In this document: positions 34,725 to 44,517 of the stretch, in pieces
How positions within the stretch are numbered: the stretch's first letter is position 1
Layout of the letters: each line of letters begins with the position of its first letter
Source: Lentisphaerae bacterium ADurb.Bin242
GTDB lineage: Bacteria; Verrucomicrobiota; Lentisphaeria; Victivallales; UBA1829
Length of the DNA stretch: 64,000 nucleotides
Assembly: GCA_002069785.1 (NCBI GenBank)
Contig: MWCA01000008.1
Span: forward strand, 1 to 64,000
Direction: 5' to 3'
Notes under the pieces: generated by a model
Seen by the model: the letters and a program-made list of their open reading frames with translations, nothing else
Told to the model about the DNA's origin: nothing
Database searches by the model: none
Program-made: the position numbers and the translations under genes

Positions 34725-35843
34725 ATGATTCCGTTCATTGATTTGAAAAAGCAGTACCGCCGCATCGAAAAAGACGTCGATCTGGCGGTGAAAAAAGTAT
34801 TCGAGCACGGACAATACATTCTGGGGCCCGAAGTGGCCGAACTGGAAAAACAGCTCGCGTCCATGGCCGGGACCCGCTATTGCCTGGCCTGTTCCAGCGG
34901 CACAGACGCCCTCCTGATGGCACTGATGGCGATGAACGTGAAACCCGGCGACGCCGTTTTCACCACTCCGTTCACCTTTTTCGCCACTGTCGAAATGGTC
35001 GCACTGACCGGCGCCACGCCGGTTTTCGCCGACATCGATCCGGACACCTACAACCTCGATCCATCCAAATTGCGCGAAACCATCCGGAAGGTCAAGGCGA
35101 AAGGAAAACTGAACCCGAAGGCGATCCTCGTCGTGGACATCTTCGGGCAGAGCGCCGACTACGAAGCCATCCACGCCGTCGCGAAGGAGTTCGGCCTGCC
35201 GGTCATCGAAGACGGCGCACAGGCCATGGGAGCCACCTATAAAGGACGTCGCGTTCCCTCTTTCGGACTTATCGGCTGCACCAGCTTTTTCCCGGCCAAG
35301 CCGCTGGGCTGTTACGGCGACGGCGGCGCGGTCTTCACCGATGACAAGGAGCTGTACGATAAACTCTTCTCCATCCTCGTCCACGGGCGCGGCAGCGACA
35401 AATACGATAATGTCTGCATCGGGCTCAACGCGCGCCTCGACACGGTGCAGGCGGCGGTGCTTCTCCAGAAACTGAAGATCTTCCCGGAGGAAATCGAACT
35501 GCGCCAGAAAGTGGCGTCCGGCTACAACCGGGTTTTGAAAGACCTCGTCAAGACGCCGTCCGTCTGTAAGGACTGCGTTTCCGTCTGGGCTCAATACTGC
35601 GTCTGCTCCGACCGCTTCGAGGCCATTCAGGCGGCCCTCCGTGAAAACGACATTCCCACCGCCCGGTATTATCCGATCCCCATGCACCTTCTCAAGGCGC
35701 TGAATTATCTCGGCTATCAAAAAGGCGACATGCCCGTGGCGGAAAAAGTCTCGGGCCATGTTTTCGCGCTCCCCATGCATCCCTATCTGGAAGGCGATGT
35801 CATCGAAAAGATCGGGAAAGTGGTCCGTTCCGTTGTAAAATAA
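34725..35843 (+). CDS. DegT/DnrJ/EryC1/StrS aminotransferase, WbpE-like
   Basis: This 372-residue PLP-dependent sugar aminotransferase begins MIPFIDLKKQYRRIEKDVD and continues HGQYILGPEVAELEKQLA, close to WbpE, which aminates UDP-3-keto-GlcNAcA on the way to di-N-acetylated uronic acids. PLP contacts visible are SSGTDALLMAL, VIEDGAQAMGA and the Schiff-base Lys in FFPAKPLGCYGDGG (K192). It would supply amino sugars for surface polysaccharide. An upstream in-frame ATG at 34698 exists, but the conserved family start is at 34725. It is followed 27 nt later by nadE; the pairing has no obvious metabolic logic. Confidence 0.92.
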   Translation: MIPFIDLKKQYRRIEKDVDLAVKKVFEHGQYILGPEVAELEKQLASMAGTRYCLACSSGTDALLMALMAMNVKPGDAVFTTPFTFFATVEMVALTGATPVFADIDPDTYNLDPSKLRETIRKVKAKGKLNPKAILVVDIFGQSADYEAIHAVAKEFGLPVIEDGAQAMGATYKGRRVPSFGLIGCTSFFPAKPLGCYGDGGAVFTDDKELYDKLFSILVHGRGSDKYDNVCIGLNARLDTVQAAVLLQKLKIFPEEIELRQKVASGYNRVLKDLVKTPSVCKDCVSVWAQYCVCSDRFEAIQAALRENDIPTARYYPIPMHLLKALNYLGYQKGDMPVAEKVSGHVFALPMHPYLEGDVIEKIGKVVRSVVK

Positions 35844-35870
35844 CCCTTTGCGGAAAATCAGGGAGGCGTT

Positions 35871-37787
35871 ATGTTCGGATTCTACAGGATTGCTTCTTGC
35901 GTTCCGGAACTCCGCGTCGCGGACGTTCTCTTCAATCTGGAACGGATTCTCTCTCTTGCGCGGGAGGCTTCCGCGCGGAACGCTTCCGTGATCCTGTTCC
36001 CGGAGCTTTCCCTCAGCGCCTATTCCTGCGGCGACCTCTTCCACAACGGGACTCTGCTCGAAGCGGCCGAACGCGCCGCGGAGAAGCTGGCCGCCGCCAC
36101 CGCGGAACTCTCCTCCGTGATTGTCGCCGGAGCCCCGGTCCGTCACCGGGACCGCCTTTACAACGCGGCGCTGGTTTTCACGCAGGGAAAAATCGCCGGG
36201 ATCATCCCCAAGACCCATCTCCCGAACTATCGGGAGTTCTATGAAAAACGCTATTTCTCTTCCGGCTTCGGAATCCGCGGTGAAACCGTCGATTTCGCCG
36301 GACAGAAGGGCGTTCCGTTCGGCACGGACCTGATTTTCGACGCCGGACCCGAACTGAAAATCGGCGTGGAAATCTGCGAAGACATGTGGTGCACGATTCC
36401 GCCCAGTTCCTATCTGGCGCTCAATTCCGCCACGCTCCTGCTGAACCTTTCCGCCAGCAACGAACTGGTCGGCAAGGCCGAATACCGGCGGGACCTCGTC
36501 AGCGGGCAGAGCGCCCGCTGCGTCGCGGCATACGCCTATGTATCGGCCGGAGTCCATGAATCCACCATGGACACGGTCTGTGGCGGACACTGCATCGTGG
36601 CTGAAAACGGCGCCCTGCTGCTCGATTCGGAACGTTTCGAGCGGAAAAGCAAAGTCTTTTACACGGACGTCGACCTGGCCCGCATCCGCGCCGCGCGGCT
36701 CTCCGAAAGCTCCTATGCGGACAGCGCCGCCACGAACCCGGTCCGGGATGTCCGGATCGTTCCCGTTCCGGCTCCCGCCGTTCCGGACGACATTCAACGC
36801 AATCTGACCCGGTTTCCGTTCGTCCCGTCCTCGGACGCGGACCGCGAAAGACGCTGCCGGGAGATCTTTTCCATTCAGTCGGCCGGACTGGCCAAACGTG
36901 TGGAGCACACTCACATAAAAACGCTGGTCGTCGGCATTTCCGGCGGACTGGATTCCACGCTCGCCCTGCTGGTCTGCGCCAACACCATGAAACTGCTGAA
37001 CCGTCCGGCATCCGACATCCTTGCCGTCACCATGCCCGGCTTCGGCACCACCGACCGCACCTACCGCAACGCGGTCGCCCTCTGCCGCCAACTGGGAACG
37101 ACGTTCCGGGAAATCAGCATCAAGGACGCCTGCCTGGAACATTTCCGTTCCATCGGACACGACGGAAAAACGCACGACGTGACCTATGAAAACGCCCAGG
37201 CGCGCGAACGCACGCAGATTCTCATGGACCTCGCCAACAAGGAAGACGGAATCGTCGTCGGGACCGGCGACCTCTCCGAAATCGCAATGGGCTGGTGCAC
37301 CTACAACGGCGATCATATCTCCATGTATGCCGTCAACTGTTCCATTCCCAAAACGCTGATCCGCTATCTCATCGCCTACGTGGGCGACCATTCGGAGGAA
37401 GCGGTCCGGACCATTCTTCAGGACGTCATTCAGACGCCGGTCAGCCCCGAGCTTCTCCCCGCCGCGGAAGACGGCTCGATCTGCCAGAAGACCGAAGACA
37501 TCATCGGCCCGTACGAAATCCACGATTTCTTCCTGTATCATTTCCTCAAATACGGCGCGGAACCGGGCAAACTCCTGTTCCTGGCAAAGCTCGCGTTCGG
37601 AAGCGATTATCCCGAGGAAAAATTGAAAACCTATCTGGCGACCTTCCTCCGGCGGTTCTTCTCCCAGCAGTTCAAACGGAGCTGCTCCACCGACGGCCCC
37701 AAGGTCGGGACCATCAACCTTTCGCCGCGCGGCGACTGGCGCATGCCGTCCGACGCCTCGCCCGAAATCTGGGAAGCCCTGCTCTGA
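35871..37787 (+). CDS. nadE: Glutamine-dependent NAD(+) synthetase
   Basis: This 638-residue two-domain enzyme amidates nicotinic acid adenine dinucleotide to NAD, the last step of the pathway. The N-terminal nitrilase-type glutaminase has the triad E45 ([10 protein letters not shown]), K114 ([10 protein letters not shown]) and C169 (GVEICEDMW). The C-terminal synthetase has the PP-loop [15 protein letters not shown] and [19 protein letters not shown]. Length matches glutamine-dependent enzymes. GGGAGG sits 4-5 nt before the ATG. Confidence 0.97.
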   Translation: MFGFYRIASCVPELRVADVLFNLERILSLAREASARNASVILFPELSLSAYSCGDLFHNGTLLEAAERAAEKLAAATAELSSVIVAGAPVRHRDRLYNAALVFTQGKIAGIIPKTHLPNYREFYEKRYFSSGFGIRGETVDFAGQKGVPFGTDLIFDAGPELKIGVEICEDMWCTIPPSSYLALNSATLLLNLSASNELVGKAEYRRDLVSGQSARCVAAYAYVSAGVHESTMDTVCGGHCIVAENGALLLDSERFERKSKVFYTDVDLARIRAARLSESSYADSAATNPVRDVRIVPVPAPAVPDDIQRNLTRFPFVPSSDADRERRCREIFSIQSAGLAKRVEHTHIKTLVVGISGGLDSTLALLVCANTMKLLNRPASDILAVTMPGFGTTDRTYRNAVALCRQLGTTFREISIKDACLEHFRSIGHDGKTHDVTYENAQARERTQILMDLANKEDGIVVGTGDLSEIAMGWCTYNGDHISMYAVNCSIPKTLIRYLIAYVGDHSEEAVRTILQDVIQTPVSPELLPAAEDGSICQKTEDIIGPYEIHDFFLYHFLKYGAEPGKLLFLAKLAFGSDYPEEKLKTYLATFLRRFFSQQFKRSCSTDGPKVGTINLSPRGDWRMPSDASPEIWEALL

Positions 37788-37814
37788 GCCGGGAGGACTC
37801 AAGATCGGGAACGC

Positions 37815-37847
37815 GGAGAAAAGGAAACCTTTCAAGAAAGGTTCTCC
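37815..37847. terminator. Hairpin after nadE
   Basis: The 7-bp stem AACCTTT/AAAGGTT (37826-37832 and 37837-37843, loop CAAG) is nested in GGAGAA...TTCTCC. There is no T tract, so by itself it is a weak terminator. A stronger one follows at 37932. Confidence 0.45.
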
Positions 37848-37931
37848 CTTTCCCAAGATTTCTGTCTCGTATTTTATTGCGCCATGCGCGATAAAATACA
37901 ACTTGGAAGTTTTTGGAAAATGATGGAGGGT

Positions 37932-37980
37932 CCGGGAGGAAGAAAAAAGCTTTTTTCAAAAAGGTTTTTCTTCCTCCCGG
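37932..37980. terminator. Strong bidirectional terminator between nadE and pheT
   Basis: A perfect 16-bp stem (CCGGGAGGAAGAAAAA 37932-37947 with its complement 37965-37980) has A/T-rich inner ends and a 17-nt loop. The stem gives T runs on both strands, serving the convergent nadE and pheT transcripts. Confidence 0.8.
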
Positions 37981-37997
37981 GAATTTCTTCGCAATGC

Positions 37998-40398
37998 TTA
38001 CCGCAGTTCGACACCCAGCCCGGATCCCAGCGCCGTACGGAGTTTTTCGTGCGCTTCGTTGACTTCGGCGTCGGTCAGGGTGCGTTCCATGGAACGGAAA
38101 GTGAGCGTGTAAGCCATGCTCTTTTTTCCTTCCGGCAGGGGCGCGCCCGTAAAAAGGTCGAAGATCTCGGCATTCACCAGGTTGGGCACTCCGGCCTTGC
38201 CGATGAAATCCAGCACGGTATTGTTTTCGAGTTCCATCGGCGCCAAGAACGCCACATCCCGGGTCGTCGGCGGAAACTGGGAAATCGGCTCGTAGTCGAT
38301 GGACTTCTTTTCGGCTCCGAAAAGGACTTCCACCTGAATGACCGCCGCGAAGATGTCGCTTTGCGTGCGCATGCCGCGGATCATCTTGTCGTTGAGTTTT
38401 CCGAGAACTCCGGCTTTTTTGCCGTCAATGAACAATTCCGCGCAGACTCCCTTCACGAAACGGGGGTCCGCGGCGGCCGCGAAAGAGAAGTTTTTCAGGC
38501 GGCGCGCTTCCAGAACGGATTCCAGAACGCCCTTGAGGTCGTAGAAGTCGAAATCGACCGCGCGTTCCGCGGAATAACGTTCGGGATGGGCGCGGCCCGT
38601 CATGACGATGGCGAGCTCGTCGCGCTCCTCCGCGAATTTGGCCGGATTCTTGCAGAAGACATGTCCGATCTCGAACAGGGCCATGCTCATGTTCTTGCGG
38701 GCGGCGTTGCGTTTGACACAGGCCAGCAGGCCGGGCAGGATCGACGGACGCAATACCGCAAGATCGAGGCTGATCGGGTTGTTCATGCACAGCAGGTCGC
38801 CCGGCTCGAAAATCAGGTCTTCCAGCGCGCTTTTCTCATCCAGCATGCTGACGTTCACCGTATCGTCCAGCCCGGCCGCGATCAGTTGATTGCGCAGCTG
38901 TTCAAACGGCGCGTGGGCGTCGGCAGGGAACGGGGAAACCTGCGTGGCATTGACCCGCGCGGACGGCAGTTTGTCGAACCCGTGAATCCGGGCGACTTCC
39001 TCCGCCAGATCGGCGTTCTCCTTGAGGTCGGCGCGGAAACCCGGAATGGTGACCAGGCAGGTGTCCTCGTTGACGTCGGATACCCCCAATCCAAGGCGAC
39101 GGAAAATATCGACCATCTGCGTATGGGAAAGCTCCAGTCCCAGCAAATGGTTGATTTTGGAAAACCGGCAGAGAATCCGGGGATAGTCCGGCCGGGTGGT
39201 CTTCACCTGGACAAGTTCGCTCACGAGCTCCCCTCCGGCCAGTTCCAGGATCAGCGAAGCCGCGCGATTGCTGGCGGTTTCCAGCATGTCCGGATCGACG
39301 CCGCGCTCGAAACGGTAGGAGGCGTCCGAGGCAAGACCCAGCTTCCGGGAGGTCGCGCGGACACTGGACGGGTTGAAATAGGCGCTTTCCAGAAGAATTT
39401 CCTTCGTGTCGCTCACCACGCCGCTGTATTCGCCGCCCATGACGCCCGCGATGGCGACCGGCTTCTCCGCGTCGGCGATCACCAGCATGTCGGAATCGAG
39501 CTCATAGATCTTGCCGTCGAGCGCGGTCATTTTCTCCTTGTCGGCGGCGCGGCGGACGACGATCTTCTTCCCGTTCAGGAAACGGGTGTCGAATGCGTGC
39601 AGGGGCTCGCCGAACTCCATCATCACGAAGTTGGTGATGTCCACGATATTGTTGATCGCGCGGATGCCGACCGACTCCAGACGGTCCTTCAGCCACACGG
39701 GACTCTCCTTGACCGTCACGCCGCGGATCACCCGGGCGGTATACTCCGGACAGAGGTCCGGGTCCTGCACGGAGACCAGGCCGGTCCAGCTCTCGAATCC
39801 GGCCGCGGAGGGAAGCCGGGTGTCCGGGAACGAACGGCGTCCGCCGCAGAGCGCCGCGACATCGCGCGCCACGCCCCAGTGCGAAAGCCAGTCGGGACGG
39901 TTCGGGGTGATTTCGACCGTGTAGATGGTGTCCTTTTCAATATAATTGCTTAACGGAGCGCCGAGCGTCCAGTCCTGCGGAAGGATCATCAGCCCGCTGT
40001 GATCGCCGCCCAGTCCGAGCTCCTTCGCGCTGCACATCATCCCGAAGGATTCCACGCCGCGGAGCTTGCACTTGCTGATGACGAAATCCTTGCCGCCCTC
40101 GGGGTCCTGGAAGACGGTTCCGAGCGTGGCCAGGGGAACCACGCATCCGGCGTCGCAGTTGGGCGCGCCGCAGACAACCTGCCAGACATTCCCGTTTCCG
40201 GCGTCCACCTTGCATACGGAAAGATGGTCGGAGTTCGGGTGCGGTTCGCGGCTCAGGATCTTCGCCACGACCACGCCGGCGGGAACCGCACCCGAACTCC
40301 GCGACCTCCAGCCCCGCCATGGTCAGCGCCTGTGCGAGTTCTCCGGGAGACTTTTTCAGTTCGATATAGTTTTTCAGCCAATTCAAAGATATTTTCAT
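37998..40398 (-). CDS. pheT: Phenylalanyl-tRNA synthetase beta subunit, frameshifted near the N-terminus
   Basis: PheT pairs with PheS to charge tRNA-Phe. The N-terminus (MKISLNWLKNYIELKKSPGELAQALTMAGLEVAEFG) starts at ATG 40398. The rest (VVVAKILSREPHPNSDHLSVCKVDAG through RYFERGVDPD-type core to GSGLGVELR) continues in another frame to 37998. The shift falls between about 40283 and 40300, where 28 nt separate GLEV from VVVAKI instead of a multiple of 3. An 18-nt inverted repeat sits exactly there. As read, the product is broken, or begins at GTG 40274 without its first 36 or so residues. Since pheT is essential, a sequencing or assembly error, or a recent template-switch mutation, is likely. 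pheS lies 16 nt upstream. Confidence 0.92.
40230..40300. repeat. 18-nt perfect inverted repeat at the pheT frameshift
   Basis: GGAGTTCGGGTGCGGTTC at 40230-40247 is repeated in exact inverse orientation at 40283-40300, separated by 35 nt. The first arm encodes conserved PheT residues (REPHPNS on the minus strand). The second replaces the expected linker sequence and coincides with the frameshift. Confidence 0.9.
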
Positions 40399-40414
40399 TT
40401 TCGGATTCTCCCGC

Positions 40415-41440
40415 TTAGAACTGTTTGAGGAACCGGAGATCGTTGTCCGAGAAAAGCCTCAGATCCCCGATGCGGTGTTTGAGCATGGTCAGGCGCTCGA
40501 TACCCATTCCGAAAGCGAACCCCTGCCACTCCTTCGGGTCGATTCCGACGTTCCGGAGGACGTTGGGATGGACCATTCCGCAGCCGAGAATCTCGAGCCA
40601 GCCGGAATTCTTGCAGACGCGGCAGCCCTTTCCACCGCACATCACGCACGAGAAATCGCATTCCGCGCTCGGTTCGGTGAAGGGGAAGAAGTGCGGACGC
40701 ATCCGGATGGACACGCCTTCGCCGAAGAATTCGGAGGCGAAGGCCTCCAGCGTATTTTTCAGGTCGGCCAGAGAGACGTTGCGGTCGACGTAAAGTCCTT
40801 CGATCTGGTGGAAATGAACTCCGTGGGTCGCGTCGGGAGTGTCGCGGCGGTAGCAGCGGCCCGGGGAAACGATACGGATCGGCGGCTGGTTCGCCAGCAT
40901 GGTGCGGATCTGGACGGTCGAGGTCTGCGTGCGGAGGAGGCGTCCGTCGTCGAAATAAAAAGTGTCCTGGGGATCGCGCGAGGGATGGTCGGCGGGCGCG
41001 TTGAGGGCGTCGAAACAGTTTTTGACCGTCTCGATTTCCGGTCCGGAGGCGGCGACGAATCCCATCCGGCGGAAGATCGCGCAGCATTCGTCGATGGTCT
41101 GGCTGACCGGGTGCTTCGTGCCGATGCGCCATTTGCGCCCGGGCAGCGTCACATCGATGACTTCCCGGGAAGCGTCTCCGGCGGCGTCCGCCAGACGCTG
41201 CCGGGCTTCCTCCAGCATCTGCTGAAGCGCGGTTTTCGCCTCGTTGAAGGCTTTGCCGGCCCGGGGCTTGTCCTCTTTGGCGATCTTGCCCATCATGGGG
41301 GCCAGCGCGGTCAGGGAACCGTTGCGTCCGACGGTTTTGTTCTTGACGTTCTCGACCTCCGCTTCGGAGGCCGCGGCGGCAAGAGCGTCTTTGGCGCCGG
41401 CGGTGATCTCCTTGAGTTTTTCGAGCAGTTCATTGAGCAT
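40415..41440 (-). CDS. pheS: Phenylalanyl-tRNA synthetase alpha subunit
   Basis: This 341-residue catalytic subunit has an N-terminal coiled coil (residues 1-80), then class II synthetase motifs: DTFYFDDGRLLRTQTSTVQIR, RIVSPGRCYRRDTPDATHGVHFHQIEGL (motif 2) and GFAFGMGIERLTMLKHRIGDLR (motif 3). Length fits bacterial PheS. A CXXC-like insertion (CDFSCVMCGGKGCRVCKNSGW) near residue 265 is found in many bacterial homologues. ATG 41440 with GGGAG 8 nt upstream is chosen over TTG 41446. It is part of thrS-infC-rpmI-rplT-pheS-pheT, though a terminator-like hairpin separates it from rplT. Confidence 0.97.
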   Translation of the reverse strand: MLNELLEKLKEITAGAKDALAAAASEAEVENVKNKTVGRNGSLTALAPMMGKIAKEDKPRAGKAFNEAKTALQQMLEEARQRLADAAGDASREVIDVTLPGRKWRIGTKHPVSQTIDECCAIFRRMGFVAASGPEIETVKNCFDALNAPADHPSRDPQDTFYFDDGRLLRTQTSTVQIRTMLANQPPIRIVSPGRCYRRDTPDATHGVHFHQIEGLYVDRNVSLADLKNTLEAFASEFFGEGVSIRMRPHFFPFTEPSAECDFSCVMCGGKGCRVCKNSGWLEILGCGMVHPNVLRNVGIDPKEWQGFAFGMGIERLTMLKHRIGDLRLFSDNDLRFLKQF

Positions 41441-41460
41441 TTTCAAATCTCCCGTTAAGA

Positions 41461-41497
41461 AAAAGAAAAAGCGGGCCCGCCGAATCCGGCAACCCGC
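41461..41497 (-). terminator. Terminator-like hairpin between rplT and pheS
   Basis: On the minus strand GCGGG...CCCGC encloses GCCG-GATT-CGGC and is followed by TTTTTCTTTT. The stem has an internal loop, so partial read-through into pheST is plausible. Confidence 0.6.
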
Positions 41498-41527
41498 ATT
41501 TGGAACAAAAATGGAAACTGAAATGGG

Positions 41528-41878
41528 TCAGCAGGCGGCCTTGGCTTTTTCGACCAGGGCCTTAAACGCATCCATGTCTTTCACCGCAAGATCCGCAATG
41601 ACTTTGCGGTTCAGGGTAATGTTGGCTTTCTTGAGGCCGTCGATCAGCTTGCTGTAGGAGAAATCCAACATACGGCAGGCCGCGTTGATGCGGACGGTCC
41701 AGAGTCTTCTGTACTGGCGCTTTTTCTCTTTGCGCCCGGTGTAGGCATGGGCATCGGCCTTGTCGATGGCGTCGTATACGGTGCGGATCTGCTTGCTGCT
41801 CGCACCGTAAAAGCCTTTGGCTCTCTGTATGGCGCGTTTACGGCGTTTCCTCGAAGGAACTGCGGATGTAACTCTCAT
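41528..41878 (-). CDS. rplT: 50S ribosomal protein L20
   Basis: This 116-residue basic protein starts MRVTSAVPSRKRRKRAIQRAKGFYGASSK and contains RRLWTVRINAACRMLDFSYSKLIDGLKKANITLNRKVIADLA, all typical of L20. It binds 23S rRNA early in assembly and in many bacteria represses its own operon through the leader mRNA. Length is normal. It follows rpmI by 30 nt with GGAG upstream at a somewhat long spacing. Confidence 0.97.
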   Translation of the reverse strand: MRVTSAVPSRKRRKRAIQRAKGFYGASSKQIRTVYDAIDKADAHAYTGRKEKKRQYRRLWTVRINAACRMLDFSYSKLIDGLKKANITLNRKVIADLAVKDMDAFKALVEKAKAAC

Positions 41879-41908
41879 TTTTCGTGATCTCCGTTAGGGG
41901 GTTTCAGG

Positions 41909-42106
41909 TCAGCCGTAAGGCATGGCTTTGGCAATACGCTTCATATTGCTGCTCTGGAGAATGCCGTCCTTCCGAAGATGACGTTTTCTCTTCCCCGACT
42001 TGCCGGTCATGAGGTGCCGGCGCCCGGCTTTGAAGTACTTGTACTTGCCGGTTCCCGTGCGTTTCACCCTTTTGGAAATGCACTTTCTTGTTTTCAGCTT
42101 GGGCAT
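41909..42106 (-). CDS. rpmI: 50S ribosomal protein L35
   Basis: This 65-residue protein starts MPKLKTRKCISKRVKRTGTGKYKYFKAGRRHLMTGKSGKRKRHLRK, a clear L35. The start at 42106 has AAAGGAG 7 nt upstream; longer in-frame versions read back into the intergenic space. It lies between infC and rplT in the conserved order. Confidence 0.96.
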   Translation of the reverse strand: MPKLKTRKCISKRVKRTGTGKYKYFKAGRRHLMTGKSGKRKRHLRKDGILQSSNMKRIAKAMPYG

Positions 42107-42173
42107 CGTTTTACTCCTTTTCTTATTGCCAGGGGTTTGCTCCGCTGAGACGGCAGATGCCAATCGGCCTGCC

Positions 42174-42692
42174 TCAGTGACTGCCCTTCGGATTGAAGGA
42201 CATATTGATATTCTTCCCCAGGAGCTTGGCGGGGCTTTCGACCACACCGTGCTCCTTCAGGTCTTCGATGATTTTGTTGATCAGCTCGAAACCGATCTCC
42301 GTATGGGCCATTTCGCGCCCTTTGAAAGTCAGCGTGACCTTCAGCTTGCAGCCATCCTCCAGGAATTCGACGCCCTGATGGATCTTATGCGAATAATCAT
42401 GTTCAGCGATGTTCAGGCGGAATTTGATTTCCTTGACCTTCTGGGCCTGCTGGTTTTTCTTCTGGTCCTTGAGCTTTTTCTTCTGCTCGTAACAAAGCTT
42501 TCCGAAATTCATGATCCGGCACACCGGCGGCTCACTGTTTTCGGCAACCAGAACCAGGTCCAGGCCGGCGTCTTTCGCGGCCTGGCACGCGGGTCCGAGT
42601 TTGAGCACCCCGAGCTGTTCGCCGTTCGGACCGATGACAAGCAGGTCCTTGTCGGCATAAGCACGCATGTCGTTTTTCAGCAGCTTGCTAAT
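42174..42692 (-). CDS. infC: Translation initiation factor IF-3, with ATT start codon
   Basis: This 172-residue IF-3 shows the N-domain (GEQLGVLKLGPACQAAKDAGLDLVLV, PPVCRIMNFGKLCYE) and C-domain (KEIKFRLNIAEHDYSHKIHQGVEFLEDG, KVTLTFKGREMAHTEIG). The first ATG (42668) would cut into the conserved N-terminal strand. Eight codons upstream an in-frame ATT at 42692-42690 is preceded by GGGAGGA at 7 nt spacing (42706-42700), whereas no ribosome site serves the ATG. infC is known to use AUU in enterobacteria and other groups, allowing IF-3 to repress its own translation by start-codon discrimination. The same control is inferred here. Confidence 0.92.
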   Translation of the reverse strand: MSKLLKNDMRAYADKDLLVIGPNGEQLGVLKLGPACQAAKDAGLDLVLVAENSEPPVCRIMNFGKLCYEQKKKLKDQKKNQQAQKVKEIKFRLNIAEHDYSHKIHQGVEFLEDGCKLKVTLTFKGREMAHTEIGFELINKIIEDLKEHGVVESPAKLLGKNINMSFNPKGSH

Positions 42693-42759
42693 GGCAGTAT
42701 CCTCCCGTTCAATTCAGTTTTTGCAATAAAAGTCCGCGTGACCTTATAAAATATCACCG

Positions 42760-44490
42760 TCAGAGCTTATTGTCAACATCGTTTTTCAATTTTTTCATGA
42801 AAGTTGCCAAATCCATCTGCCCGAGCTGGTCTTCGCGGCGGGACCGGACGGCGAACGTGCCGCTCTCCATTTCCTTCCCGCCGACCACCGCCATGAAAGG
42901 CACCCGCAGCAGGCGGGCGTCCTTGATTTTGGCGCCCATGCTCTCGCTGCGGAGATCGCATTCGACGCGGAACCCGTTTTTCTTGAGTTCCCGCGCGGCG
43001 TTCAGGCAGAATTCGTGCTGGGCCTCGGTGATCGGGATCAGCCGGACCTGTTCCGGAGCCAGCCACACCGGGAACGCGCCCGCATAATGCTCGATCAGGA
43101 TGCCGAAGAAGCGCTCCAGCGACCCGAACAGCGCACGGTGGACCATATACGGCTGGTGGCGCTGTCCGTCCTCGCCGACGTAGGTGATGCCGAAACGTTC
43201 CGGCAGATTGAAGTCGAACTGGATGGTCGAGGTCTGCCACTCGCGTCCGATCGCGTCCTTGACTTTCAGGTCGATTTTTGGACCGTAGAACGCGCCGCCG
43301 CCTTCATCCACTTCATAGGAAAGCCCGCTCTTTTCGATCGCGCCGACCAGCGACTTCTGCGCCTGTTCCCAGCGGGCGGGATCTCCGACCGATTTCTCCG
43401 GACGGGTCGAGAGATACGCCTTGATCTCCTTGAACTGAAAGGTCTTCCAGATATGGAGACAGAAGCGAAGCACCTCTTCGATCTCGCTTTCGATCTGTTC
43501 CGGAGTACAGATGATGTGCGCATCGTCCTGCGTGAAGCCGCGGACGCGCATCAGGCCGTGGAGCACGCCGCTCTTTTCATAGCGGTAGACCGTGCCGAGT
43601 TCGGCCCAGCGGCAGGGCAGTTCGCGGTAGGAACGGACGCGCGACTTGTAGATTTCAATGTGGAACGGACAGTTCATCGGCTTGACGAAATAGTCCACTT
43701 CATCGATCTCCATCGGGGAATACATGCTCTCTTTGTAAAAGCCGAGGTGCCCGCTGGTCTCCCAGAGAGTGGAGCGTCCGATGTGGGGCGTATACAGCAG
43801 ATCGTATCCGTTGGCGATATGCTCGCCGCGCCAGAAGGTCTCAATGAGGTTGCGGACCAATCCGCCGCGCGGATGCCAGAGGACCAACCCGGGGCCGACC
43901 GTTTCGGACACGCTGAACAGATCCAGGTCCTTGCCGAGACGGCGGTGATCGCGCTTTTTGGCCTCTTCGATGCGGGTCAGATAGGCGTTCAGCTCCTTTT
44001 TGTCGGCAAACGCGGTTCCGTAGATGCGGGTCAGCATCGGATTGGTTTCCTTGCCGCGATAATAGGAGCCGGCCAGACTGGTCAGCTTGAAAGCGCCGAT
44101 ATCGCCGGTGTTGTCCACGTGCGGGCCGCGGCAGAGGTCAACGAATTCGCCGCAGCGGTAGAAGGAGATCGCCTCGCCTTCGGGAATGTCGGCCAGACGC
44201 TCGATCTTATAGTTCTGCTTCTTCTCTGTCAGAAGTTTGAGGGCTTCGAGGCCGGAGAGCTCGAACCGCTCGAACGGAAGTTTTTTCGCGGCGATTTCCG
44301 CCATTTTCGCTTCGATTTTCTCCAGATCGTCCACGGAAAGCTTGGCAGTGCCGAAATCGAAATCATAATAAAAACCGTCTTCCGTGCTGGGCCCGATGTC
44401 GAATTTGACGTCCAGGTACAGGTCGAGCACCGCCGCCGCCATGAGATGCGACGCGCTGTGCCGGATCGCTTCAAGAGGAAACTTAGCCAT
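42760..44490 (-). CDS. thrS: Threonyl-tRNA synthetase lacking the TGS domain
   Basis: This 576-residue class II synthetase starts directly in the editing domain (AIRHSASHLMAAAVLDLYL with H11 and H15; CRGPHVDNTG). It continues through the catalytic core (VKPMNCPFHIEIYKS, YRYEKSGVLHGLMRVRGFTQDDAHI, HRALFGSLERFFGILIEHYAG) to the anticodon-binding domain (PVWLAPEQVRLIPI). The usual 60-residue N-terminal TGS domain is missing and is not encoded upstream. The start is ATG 44490 or possibly GTG 44496, with AAGGA nearby. It is first in the thrS-infC-rpmI-rplT-pheST cluster. A palindrome overlaps its predicted promoter. Confidence 0.95.
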   Translation of the reverse strand: MAKFPLEAIRHSASHLMAAAVLDLYLDVKFDIGPSTEDGFYYDFDFGTAKLSVDDLEKIEAKMAEIAAKKLPFERFELSGLEALKLLTEKKQNYKIERLADIPEGEAISFYRCGEFVDLCRGPHVDNTGDIGAFKLTSLAGSYYRGKETNPMLTRIYGTAFADKKELNAYLTRIEEAKKRDHRRLGKDLDLFSVSETVGPGLVLWHPRGGLVRNLIETFWRGEHIANGYDLLYTPHIGRSTLWETSGHLGFYKESMYSPMEIDEVDYFVKPMNCPFHIEIYKSRVRSYRELPCRWAELGTVYRYEKSGVLHGLMRVRGFTQDDAHIICTPEQIESEIEEVLRFCLHIWKTFQFKEIKAYLSTRPEKSVGDPARWEQAQKSLVGAIEKSGLSYEVDEGGGAFYGPKIDLKVKDAIGREWQTSTIQFDFNLPERFGITYVGEDGQRHQPYMVHRALFGSLERFFGILIEHYAGAFPVWLAPEQVRLIPITEAQHEFCLNAARELKKNGFRVECDLRSESMGAKIKDARLLRVPFMAVVGGKEMESGTFAVRSRREDQLGQMDLATFMKKLKNDVDNKL

Positions 44491-44517
44491 TTTCACATAA
44501 TCCTTCCGAGATTTTTC

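Noticed and set aside
37998..40274. Taking the GTG at 40274 as the genuine pheT start
   Set aside because: The conserved N-terminus is present upstream in another frame from ATG 40398, 16 nt after pheS, so the GTG is only where the shifted frame opens.
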